Part shown: in pieces, positions 39,556 to 46,499 of the stretch
How the letters are laid out: the number at the start of each line of letters is the position of its first letter
Numbering within the stretch: position 1 is the stretch's first letter
DNA from: a virus
Length of the DNA stretch: 46,499 nt
Direction: 5' to 3' (one strand)
IMG/VR virus record: IMGVR_UViG_3300032236_001028
Span: 1-46,499 of that record
Position numbers and translations under genes: made by a program
The notes under the pieces: model-generated
The model's input: only the letters and a program-made list of their open reading frames with translations
What the model was told of the DNA's origin: nothing
Database searches by the model: none

Positions 39556-41375
39556 TGGCTAAAGAATATAAACCGAGCGAAGTAGAAATTACTGTACCGT
39601 CAAGTAACAACGAAGATAGAATATCTTGGAGCACCGAAAAGGTGGAACAACTGATAAAATCTATGGATGACGGTTACAAACCAAAAGGAGGAACTCCTTT
39701 CTATGAAGGGAATCCAGGTCTAAGAAAGGGTAACATTCTCTTCGATTATACTCTGCACGAAATGTCAGAGATCAAAAAATGTGCATCAGATATTTGTTAT
39801 TTTGCAAATCACTATTGCACGGTAATGACCGACGAAGGTCTACAAACTATTGAGCTTAGAGACTATCAATATGAAATGCTTGAACATTTTAAAGCAAATA
39901 GATTCAGCATTTGTCTCGCTAGTAGACAGATAGGAAAAACTATCTGCTCTTCTATTTTTATTGCATGGTACGTACTTTTCAATTTTGATAGAAACGCATT
40001 GATTCTTTCTAACAAAGGAGCTACAACGAGAGAGATCATCGATAAAGCTAAAGTCATTCTCGATAACTTGCCTTTCTTCATGAAGCCTGGAATCTTAAAG
40101 AACGACGTCTTCAATATGAAATTTGATAATGGATGTCGTATCATCGGACAAAGTACCACGAAGAAAGCAGCGATCGGTTTTACAATTCACATGTTATTCA
40201 TGGATGAGTTCGCCCATATTCACCCTAGCTTCTTAAACGTCTTCTATGAGAACGTTTATCCGACTATCTCTTCTTCAAAAGTATCTAGGGTTATTATCAC
40301 AAGCACTCCGAATGGATTCAATAAATTTTATGACATCTATAGGTCTGCTGTGCAAAACAAGAGTGAATATAGAGCGTTCAGAGTAGACTGGTGGCAAGTT
40401 CCAGGAAGAGATGAAGCTTGGATGCTTAGAGAAATAGCTAACTTAGGTTCTGAAGAAGCTTTCAACAGACAATATGGAAACCAATTTATCGCCAGTTCTA
40501 ATCTACTTTTAGGCCCTGAAGCTATCAAAAGACTTCAGAAAAAGCAAAAGGGATTTGTACATCACGAATTCTACGAACTTGAAGATTTAGAAGTAAATTA
40601 TAGAGACTTAGTATGGGATCCAGATTTTGATACCGATTCTGTCGGAGAAGATGGTAAATATTGGGTGTTCTCAGTCGATATCGCAGAAGGTAATGGCGGA
40701 GACTATTCAGTTATTAACATTTTTGAAGTAGATTGCATGGAACCTTCAGATATTAAGAGAATCAAATCACCTGGTAGCTTCATGGAATTCTTCGGACTGA
40801 GACAAGTAGGAGTATTTAGAAGTAACCAGCATGGGATAGAAGATTTCAGTAAAATCCTCTACACACTCTCAGTAGAAATATTCAACCCAGAAAACGTGAA
40901 GATGGTCATCGAATGGAACATGTTTGGTTCAGAACTTATCAGAAGAATGCAGACAATATTCCCTTCTAGAAATGAATTCGATGAAGAGATGGTGGTCAAA
41001 TTCAAGCACAGAAACGATGCCAGAGTGGCTAATTTCGGCTTGAAGCTCAAATCTGACAACAAAGCCATTTTCTGCCAGAACTTTAAGAAATACGTGACTC
41101 TTGGAAGAGTCATGATCACGAATAAAGATACAATCGAAGAATGTATCAGTTTCGGTAAAACGCCTTCTGGCAGCTACCAGGGACAACTAGGCAATGATGA
41201 CATGGTCATGTCTTCCATTAACGTTACTGAATTCTTCCACACGACAGACTTCTCAGATTTCGTAGAAGAGAAATTCGATTTGATAGATAAGAATATGCAG
41301 AAGGTGATGGACGAAGCACTCTCGAAGTCAAAAGACGAGGGGAATCTCTATTACGACATCTACGACCTCGTATAA
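39555..41375 (+). CDS. 17: Large terminase subunit (gp17), ATPase and nuclease
   Basis: 606 residues, near T4 gp17 (610). Packaging motor. ATPase motifs: ASRQIGKT (K128), Walker B MLFMDEFAH (D217, E218) and coupling motif ITSTPNG. RNase H-fold nuclease motifs: FSVDIAEGNGGDY (D375), MVIEWNMFG and LGNDDMVMS. It forms a pentamer on the portal and cuts and translocates DNA. It lies between gp16 and the sheath gene, as in T4. Confidence 0.95.
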   Translation: MAKEYKPSEVEITVPSSNNEDRISWSTEKVEQLIKSMDDGYKPKGGTPFYEGNPGLRKGNILFDYTLHEMSEIKKCASDICYFANHYCTVMTDEGLQTIELRDYQYEMLEHFKANRFSICLASRQIGKTICSSIFIAWYVLFNFDRNALILSNKGATTREIIDKAKVILDNLPFFMKPGILKNDVFNMKFDNGCRIIGQSTTKKAAIGFTIHMLFMDEFAHIHPSFLNVFYENVYPTISSSKVSRVIITSTPNGFNKFYDIYRSAVQNKSEYRAFRVDWWQVPGRDEAWMLREIANLGSEEAFNRQYGNQFIASSNLLLGPEAIKRLQKKQKGFVHHEFYELEDLEVNYRDLVWDPDFDTDSVGEDGKYWVFSVDIAEGNGGDYSVINIFEVDCMEPSDIKRIKSPGSFMEFFGLRQVGVFRSNQHGIEDFSKILYTLSVEIFNPENVKMVIEWNMFGSELIRRMQTIFPSRNEFDEEMVVKFKHRNDARVANFGLKLKSDNKAIFCQNFKKYVTLGRVMITNKDTIEECISFGKTPSGSYQGQLGNDDMVMSSINVTEFFHTTDFSDFVEEKFDLIDKNMQKVMDEALSKSKDEGNLYYDIYDLV

Positions 41376-41408
41376 AAAACAATTGGAAAGTTCTTACTGA
41401 ACTTAAGA

Positions 41409-41416
41409 TATATAGA
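41409..41416 (+). promoter_or_regulatory. Late promoter element TATATAGA
   Basis: AGATATATAGAAAAAA ends 14 bases before the sheath ATG. Just upstream is a 6-bp inverted repeat (AAGTTC TTACT GAACTT) without T-run. Confidence 0.62.
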
Positions 41417-41430
41417 AAAAAATTAAGAAA

Positions 41431-44400
41431 ATGGCATTGAGTCCTCAAATAGCAGCTTTCAGATCAGCTGGAGTATATAGACTGGAATTTGATAAAAGCC
41501 AGACTGTAGCTATTCCTGCTGAGCAACTGAGACTCGTCATTGGTTTCTCTAGAAAGGGACCTTTCAACACACCGGTATTCTGTTCTGACACTTCATTCTT
41601 CAAATCAGTATTTGGAGACGTTAACAGAATCGACGAAAGAAAGGGTAGCTTCTTCCACAGAAGCTGTCTCGCGGCACTCGAAAGAGGTCCTATCCTAGCT
41701 TTAAACCTTTGGAGATTAAATAATGACACTACTGGTAGTGGAGACTATGACGAAGCATGTCTCTTCAGTACTAGTTCTACTGAATCTAACCAAGGATTCA
41801 CGAACCAAGCACTCTACTCTGGTTACTTTAATCAAGACAAGTTTTGGTACCCTAGCCCAGATGCATTCCTAGCGAACATCGGAGCTACAGACAATACACC
41901 TTTCAATGATCTCTTTAACCTAGTTAACATTGGTAGCAAGCAAGTTACTGTATTAGTAAGAAAAGCTGCACCAGAAAATGTAAAAGGCTTCCAGATCAAA
42001 GTACAAGATTGGTACGGCGCGGCAAATGTTCCTGCTTACCTCAACGGTGAGAGTTACATCTCAGATTTCATGGTAGACGTTCTACTTTATGGTGGAAACT
42101 ACGGTGCAGATACTAACGCAGCTTATCCATACGAAAGATTCACTTCAGATCCAACTTTTGCTAAATATTTCGATAAGCAAAACGGTTTGAAGAGAAAAGT
42201 ATCAGTGACAGACACTACAGATACTTATGTTGATCAGTTCAACAACTTATCTCAAGTAAGTTTAGTTGCTACATATACTGGATCTCTTCTTCCAGGTTTC
42301 ACAGATCTTAACGGTAACAATCTCTTCATCGAAGATATGATTAACGCAGATACTCCTTCAACTGGTCTATTCTGTGCAATCAACAGAGCAATGTTCGATC
42401 TTGGAGATCTTCTTGATGGAGTTGATAAAGGCATCGACTTAATCGGTCACGAATTAGAAAGAACTAGCCCTAAGACTATCGATTTCTTATCATATAAAGC
42501 GACTATCGATTCAGATCTAAGTTATGATCAAAATTCTAGCACATACAGAAACGTAAGCTTTAGCGGAGTAACTGTAACATACAACAGTGCTGGACATTGG
42601 GACTTATTAGCTTCAGCTTCTGGAGCTTCTGCAGCTTACAATGTCTTCAAGAATTTAGTTGCAAATTCAGATGGAACGGTTGGAGATTTCTTGATCAGCC
42701 ACGATGGTACAAAGGCAATACCTGTAACTGATGTCACAGTGACAACAAGTTACGTATTAGTTACAGTATCAGGTTCTGGTATAATAAGCAATCCTTTTAC
42801 TGGAACTACTACTTTAAGTTATGTAAAATCTGCAGATCTTAATTTCGTAGCACAAAGAAACGATAATGGTAACACTGGAACTATAATCTGTGGACCTTCA
42901 TCAGACCTCTATTCTGATATTTCAAATGGAGTTTTAACTGATGGTGATAAAGCAGTATTCGGATCTACAATTTCTGCTTCTCAAATTCTTTACTTGGATT
43001 TCAATCAATTGACATATAACTACATCTATCACAATGTGGCTGGTACTCCAACTAGAGTAGCAATTTCAGATAGCACTTATGCTATCCCAACATTTGTAGT
43101 GAATGCATTTGCAGATTCAGCGTTCCAAGATCTGATCACAAATAATGCAGATTTTGGAATCAATCAAAGTGGAATGTACTTCTTCGATAGCATGGATAGT
43201 CCTTATTCACAAGGAATCTTCGGAGTACAAACTTTCAAAGGTTCATTGAATGAAACTGTAGAAGTTTTAGAATATAGTGGAACTCCAGGTACAAGTCTTT
43301 CAGCTAATGAAGTGATCGTACCTTCTACAGCTGCACCTTATGTAGCAGTAGGAAAGTACCTTATCCAAAGCGTAGGTTCAGCATCTACACCTTCTAGACT
43401 TACTTACATCAAAGAAGTGATTGGAATTTCAAACTATACACCAGGTGTTAACGCACTTAAAGTAGTTTGTGAAGGACCAATCCTCATGAGAACGATTAAC
43501 GGTTTAGATACAGTAGAAGCATACACTGCAATTATTGATTGGGTAGATTACTATAACATGTTCACACTCGAAGGATTCACTCTTGGAGCATATAACCTCC
43601 CTGATGGAACTAACGAACAACAAAATAACATCCTTTACGATACTCTTTCAGGTACTAAGTTATTTGAAGCTCTTATCGATAAAGATAATATCTCATACAG
43701 ATACATCGTTGATACTTTCGCTAACGGTATCGAAGCTAATTCTAAGGCAATCTATTTTGAACTTGCTAAAGCAAGACAAAATGCTTTCGCTATTGTAAAT
43801 GCTCCTTCTATCGATAACTTCAAGAAGAGCACAGATCCAAGCTTCTTAAATACTCTTGGTCAATTCGATACAATGATGATCCCAGACGGAGGAAACCTCA
43901 GCAAAAACCCAACAGTAAGATATACTTTACCAGGTGTCACTCAAGGTTCTAGCTACGGATCTTTCTACTCTCCTTTCTTAACAGTAAGAGAAAATGGAGC
44001 AAACATCCAAGTTCCACCAGCAGGATACGTATCTAATAACTATATCGACAAATACAGCACTGCACTCCCATGGTCAATCGTGGCTGGTAACAGAAGAGGT
44101 ATTGTCGGTGGAAGAGGAGTAATTGGAGTCGAGTATAACTACAGCAAGACTGATAGAGATTACATCGAGCCATTTGGAATTAACCCAATCATCTTCCAAA
44201 ACGGAACTGGACTTGTAATCTTTGCAAATAAGACGGCTCAACAAAATGTACAAAGTGCATTATCAGCGGCTCACGTAAGAGAAGTAATGATCTACATCCA
44301 AGACGGTTTAGCAGCGATCTTGAAGAACTACCTGTTCGAATTTAACACTGCACAAACAAGACTTGAGATCAAGACTTTGGCTGATAACTTTATGGCTACT

Positions 44401-44586
44401 GTACAATCTGAAAACGGTGTTTATAACTTTAGAAACATCATGGACGATACTAACAATACTCCAGATGTTATCGAAAAGAATATCGGTATACTTGATACGT
44501 TTGTAGAACCAGTTAAAGGTATGGAGATCTTGGTAACAAGAACAACTATCTTAAGACCTGGACAAATTGCAAGCGGTCAAATCTAA
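41431..44586 (+). CDS. 18: Contractile tail sheath protein (gp18), enlarged
   Basis: 1051 residues, about 390 more than T4 gp18 (659). The N-terminus is typical (SPQIAAFRSAGVYRLEFDKS ... LVIGFSRKGPFNTPVF), as is the C-terminal domain (DRDYIEPFGINPIIFQNGTG; VREVMIYIQDGLAAILKNYL). It ends in the segment that engages neighbouring subunits (MEILVTRTTILRPGQ). The surplus lies in the middle, roughly residues 360-700, with Thr/Ser/Gly-rich beta repeats of bacterial Ig type (FSGVTVTYNSAGHWDLLASA). These probably decorate the tail exterior. Confidence 0.92.
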   Translation: MALSPQIAAFRSAGVYRLEFDKSQTVAIPAEQLRLVIGFSRKGPFNTPVFCSDTSFFKSVFGDVNRIDERKGSFFHRSCLAALERGPILALNLWRLNNDTTGSGDYDEACLFSTSSTESNQGFTNQALYSGYFNQDKFWYPSPDAFLANIGATDNTPFNDLFNLVNIGSKQVTVLVRKAAPENVKGFQIKVQDWYGAANVPAYLNGESYISDFMVDVLLYGGNYGADTNAAYPYERFTSDPTFAKYFDKQNGLKRKVSVTDTTDTYVDQFNNLSQVSLVATYTGSLLPGFTDLNGNNLFIEDMINADTPSTGLFCAINRAMFDLGDLLDGVDKGIDLIGHELERTSPKTIDFLSYKATIDSDLSYDQNSSTYRNVSFSGVTVTYNSAGHWDLLASASGASAAYNVFKNLVANSDGTVGDFLISHDGTKAIPVTDVTVTTSYVLVTVSGSGIISNPFTGTTTLSYVKSADLNFVAQRNDNGNTGTIICGPSSDLYSDISNGVLTDGDKAVFGSTISASQILYLDFNQLTYNYIYHNVAGTPTRVAISDSTYAIPTFVVNAFADSAFQDLITNNADFGINQSGMYFFDSMDSPYSQGIFGVQTFKGSLNETVEVLEYSGTPGTSLSANEVIVPSTAAPYVAVGKYLIQSVGSASTPSRLTYIKEVIGISNYTPGVNALKVVCEGPILMRTINGLDTVEAYTAIIDWVDYYNMFTLEGFTLGAYNLPDGTNEQQNNILYDTLSGTKLFEALIDKDNISYRYIVDTFANGIEANSKAIYFELAKARQNAFAIVNAPSIDNFKKSTDPSFLNTLGQFDTMMIPDGGNLSKNPTVRYTLPGVTQGSSYGSFYSPFLTVRENGANIQVPPAGYVSNNYIDKYSTALPWSIVAGNRRGIVGGRGVIGVEYNYSKTDRDYIEPFGINPIIFQNGTGLVIFANKTAQQNVQSALSAAHVREVMIYIQDGLAAILKNYLFEFNTAQTRLEIKTLADNFMATVQSENGVYNFRNIMDDTNNTPDVIEKNIGILDTFVEPVKGMEILVTRTTILRPGQIASGQI

Positions 44587-44592
44587 TAAATC

Positions 44593-44621
44593 AAAAGACC
44601 GGTTACGGCCGGTCTTTTTTT
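44593..44621 (+). terminator. Rho-independent terminator after sheath gene
   Basis: 10-bp stem (AAAAGACCGG / CCGGTCTTTT), 6-base loop, seven or more T. Confidence 0.92.
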
Positions 44622-44632
44622 CAACATCGTAA

Positions 44633-44640
44633 TATATAGA
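44633..44640 (+). promoter_or_regulatory. Late promoter element TATATAGA
   Basis: TAATATATAGAACAAATAG ends 23 bases before the tube ATG, between the sheath terminator and the tube gene. The tube therefore has its own transcript, useful for a different copy number. Confidence 0.62.
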
Positions 44641-44663
44641 ACAAATAGAAAAAATACTTAAAG

Positions 44664-45212
44664 ATGCCTCTTCCACATTATACTCAAGCCAAAGCATCGA
44701 TTCAAAAATTTGAACCGGTCTATCAAAACCTCTTTGAGGTTACGATCTTGACCCCTTTAAATCAAGACTCCTCATTGATTCTTCAACACGTGAAGAGTAT
44801 TGGTGGCTTAAACAACCTCAATCCTACGGTAGAAGCTGTAGGTCAAAAGTACAAGTTCGCTGACAGAAGTTACGCTGGTATGCCAGGACAAACCTTTGCG
44901 GAATTAGCATTGGCATTCACAGTCAACTTAAATGATGCAAATCAAGCTTACATGTACAAATACATGAGAGATTGGTATAAGCTTACCTACGATCCTCTAA
45001 CCGGTGAAATGGGAATCAAAGCTAACTATACAGGAACGATGATCGTTGTTCAGTACAACAGACGTGGAGACGTATTTAGAAAGATCACTTTCAAAGATTG
45101 TTTCCCTACGGGACAGCCTACTTTCGTAGATTCATTAGCTTATGAAACAGCAGAACCAGCCGAAGTAGCAATGACAATCAGATCAGACTACTGGATCGAG
45201 GAGAATCTCTAA
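44664..45212 (+). CDS. 19: Tail tube protein (gp19)
   Basis: 182 residues (T4 gp19: 163). It stacks in rings to form the DNA channel within the sheath. Typical features: NLFEVTILTPL near the start, KYKFADRSYAGMPGQTFAEL, then ALAFTVNLNDANQAYMYKYM and the C-terminal RKITFKDCFPTGQPTFVDSL. It has its own promoter element and terminator. Confidence 0.92.
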   Translation: MPLPHYTQAKASIQKFEPVYQNLFEVTILTPLNQDSSLILQHVKSIGGLNNLNPTVEAVGQKYKFADRSYAGMPGQTFAELALAFTVNLNDANQAYMYKYMRDWYKLTYDPLTGEMGIKANYTGTMIVVQYNRRGDVFRKITFKDCFPTGQPTFVDSLAYETAEPAEVAMTIRSDYWIEENL

Positions 45213-45237
45213 TCGAGATTATTTAGATAAATTATGA

Positions 45238-45268
45238 GGGGGAGACGCTAAGCGACTCTCCCTTTTTT
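45238..45268 (+). terminator. Rho-independent terminator after tube gene
   Basis: A long stem (GGGGGAGACGC / GCGACTCTCCC) with one A-A mismatch, one G-T pair and a TAA loop, then six T. The next gene starts only about 10 bases later. Confidence 0.88.
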
Positions 45269-45278
45269 GTCAGAGAAT

Positions 45279-46397
45279 ATGATTAAAAGCGTTAAGACAA
45301 AAACCAGCACACCCGGTAGATCTTCGGTAAAAGAAACAAAGATCCAAAAGGAAGATGTGATGAGAATAGTAGAAGGTTCAGACCAGGATTCTACTGAAAA
45401 CTCCAAAGCGTTCGATAACCCACAGGAGGAAAGAGGATATGATTCTACTCAGAATGCTAAGACTCCCGATATGCCTCTACCTGAGCCAGGAAATCCAGGT
45501 AGCGCAGGTGCTTCTTATAGTTCACCTAATTTCAAATTGAATACAGCCGTAATGAAAGAACAGCCTAAACAGCAATTAGGCACGAACTCTCTTACGCTCA
45601 ATGACAAAGCAAATACTCCTCTTCAAGACATAGGAACTAAAGGTGGTAACATAAAACCTCTCCAAGACGCCAAAATGTCAAAACCGCTTCTAGAGACTGT
45701 ACCTAATGCTAATGACATTGCACACAAGAATGCTTCTTTTCCAGCTGACTTTAAATCTGAAGCTTCTCCGGTACAGAAAGAATTTAATGCAGATTCTTTA
45801 TCTGAAATGCAGCCTACTAAAAATTCAGTCTTTCAAAGCGTTACTAATATTCCTTTTGAGACTGCTGAACCGCCGATCAAAGAAATTAAAGATAAATCGA
45901 AAGACGATGTCAGCAATCTAGTCAATCCGACAACTCAACCTGGTGTGTTTACTGATCAGGCTAAAACTTCTATTCCTGGTGACTTTTTGACAACGAGCGA
46001 TCTTTCTTCTTCAAATGTCTATTCTCAATACAGCTCCACTACAAAAGAATATGGTGCTGGTAAATTCCCAGAATCTACAGAAGCGTCTGGTAAAATGTCT
46101 CAAAAGGCTGCAGAGAGCGCAAACGCTGCATCTCCACAAAGAGCTGCAGATTCTATCAACAATACTAAAGGCAAAGGATCGATGAAAGCATCTGAAATAC
46201 CAAGACCTGATGCTAAAGTTGATATGACACCGAGAGATCAGGCAGTCGCGGCAGCAACGTCTGTGTCATCGACACCAGTCGACGGTTCTGCTAAATCTTT
46301 CTTCGTCAGTAATTTTAAATCTGTGCCTAGCTCTATTACAAGTGGCATGGATGAATCTTCATCAAATACAGATAACGTCGCTTCCAATCTTTCATAA
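45279..46397 (+). CDS. Long disordered Ser/Thr/Asn-rich virion-region protein
   Basis: 372 residues from the ATG at 45279. A TTG at 45267 is in frame but lies within the terminator T-run, so I reject it. The protein is low complexity, rich in Ser, Thr, Asn, Lys and Pro, with no hydrophobic core or coiled coil and no recognised motif. Short repeated themes include PGNPGSAGASYSS and KASEIPRPDAKVDMTPRD. Only a short patch near SFFVSNFKSVPSS looks ordered. By position behind gp19 it may be a tail or baseplate accessory protein. It seems to lack its own promoter and may depend on read-through of the preceding terminator. Confidence 0.6.
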   Translation: MIKSVKTKTSTPGRSSVKETKIQKEDVMRIVEGSDQDSTENSKAFDNPQEERGYDSTQNAKTPDMPLPEPGNPGSAGASYSSPNFKLNTAVMKEQPKQQLGTNSLTLNDKANTPLQDIGTKGGNIKPLQDAKMSKPLLETVPNANDIAHKNASFPADFKSEASPVQKEFNADSLSEMQPTKNSVFQSVTNIPFETAEPPIKEIKDKSKDDVSNLVNPTTQPGVFTDQAKTSIPGDFLTTSDLSSSNVYSQYSSTTKEYGAGKFPESTEASGKMSQKAAESANAASPQRAADSINNTKGKGSMKASEIPRPDAKVDMTPRDQAVAAATSVSSTPVDGSAKSFFVSNFKSVPSSITSGMDESSSNTDNVASNLS

Positions 46398-46406
46398 AAT
46401 CAGTGA

Positions 46407-46413
46407 TATATAC
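46407..46413 (+). promoter_or_regulatory. Late promoter element variant (TATATAC)
   Basis: GTGATATATACTAC ends 30 bases before the ATG at 46444. It deviates from TATATAGA after the first six bases. Confidence 0.45.
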
Positions 46414-46443
46414 TACTATAATCTAATAATCTAATAGTATATT

Positions 46444-46499
46444 ATGACTGAGAAAGAAAACCTGACTGAGAAGCTTCAGGTCTTACTTTCTAAAAGTGA
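46444..46499 (+). CDS. Start of a further gene, cut by window edge
   Basis: ATG followed by 17 more sense codons (MTEKENLTEKLQVLLSKS) and two leftover bases; no stop within the window. It has a promoter-like element 30 bases upstream. Too short to identify. Confidence 0.5.
   Translation, partial: MTEKENLTEKLQVLLSKS

Noticed and set aside
41391-41407. Terminator before the sheath gene
   Set aside because: The AAGTTC/GAACTT inverted repeat lacks a T-run and is weak.
45267-45278. TTG start extending the disordered protein by four residues
   Set aside because: It lies in the T-run of the terminator; the ATG at 45279 is the natural start.
1-46499. tRNA genes, insertion sequences or homing endonucleases
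   Set aside because: Intergenic gaps are all under about 140 bases once the frameshift extension is counted, and I saw no cloverleaf, terminal repeats or GIY-YIG/HNH motifs.

Overview
The window is part of the genome of a large tailed bacteriophage of the T4 superfamily (myovirus with contractile tail), about 36% GC by eye and with nearly all genes on the + strand. Gene products recognisable by motif are T4-type: split family B DNA polymerase gp43, clamp gp45, clamp loader gp44, UvsX, helicase gp41, gp46/gp47, RNase H-like exonuclease, late sigma factor gp55, gp4, portal gp20, prohead protease gp21 fused to a scaffold, major capsid gp23, terminase gp16/gp17, sheath gp18, tube gp19 and a gp15-like tail terminator. 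The host is probably a Bacteroidota bacterium. The phage carries a histone H1-like protein of the type found in that phylum. Most starts follow A-rich leaders rather than Shine-Dalgarno sequences, and some intergenic sites match the TTTG / TAnnTTTG promoter pattern.

Layout. 1-2700: three probable virion or head proteins, closed by a strong terminator. 2736-10457: nucleotide and replication block with dUTPase, polymerase half A, nrdB, nrdA, histone-like protein, clamp gp45 and polymerase half B. 10505-18234: recombination and replication block with uvsX, a small winged-helix protein, helicase gp41, an acidic protein, a metallophosphoesterase, gp47 and gp46. 18325-32356: late block with gp15-like, a 585-residue protein with an apparent -1 frameshift extension, gp55, gp4, a possible gp2, portal, protease-scaffold fusion, internal head proteins around the major capsid gene, and a zinc-ribbon protein. 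32328-33179: the only clear minus-strand gene (DUF115-like). 33284-36673: gp44, exonuclease, a 30-residue membrane peptide, a possible gp62 and an unknown protein. 36700-46499: neck/tail and packaging block with a gp14-like structural protein, a 36-residue membrane peptide, gp16, gp17, gp18, gp19, a disordered protein and the start of one further gene.

How the genes work together. The replication proteins form a T4-type replisome whose polymerase must assemble from two polypeptides, because the palm motif A aspartate is on one gene and the motif C aspartates are on another. gp55 is present together with a recurrent TATATAGA element 13-30 bases upstream of many virion genes, which I read as this phage's late promoter. 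Head assembly appears unusual. The protease is fused to a scaffold made of 14-residue tandem repeats, most carrying a protease-type (L/I)xE site. Several neighbouring proteins begin with a T4-internal-protein-like capsid targeting sequence ending in the same type of site. All functional names rest on motif recognition by eye; no database search was run.
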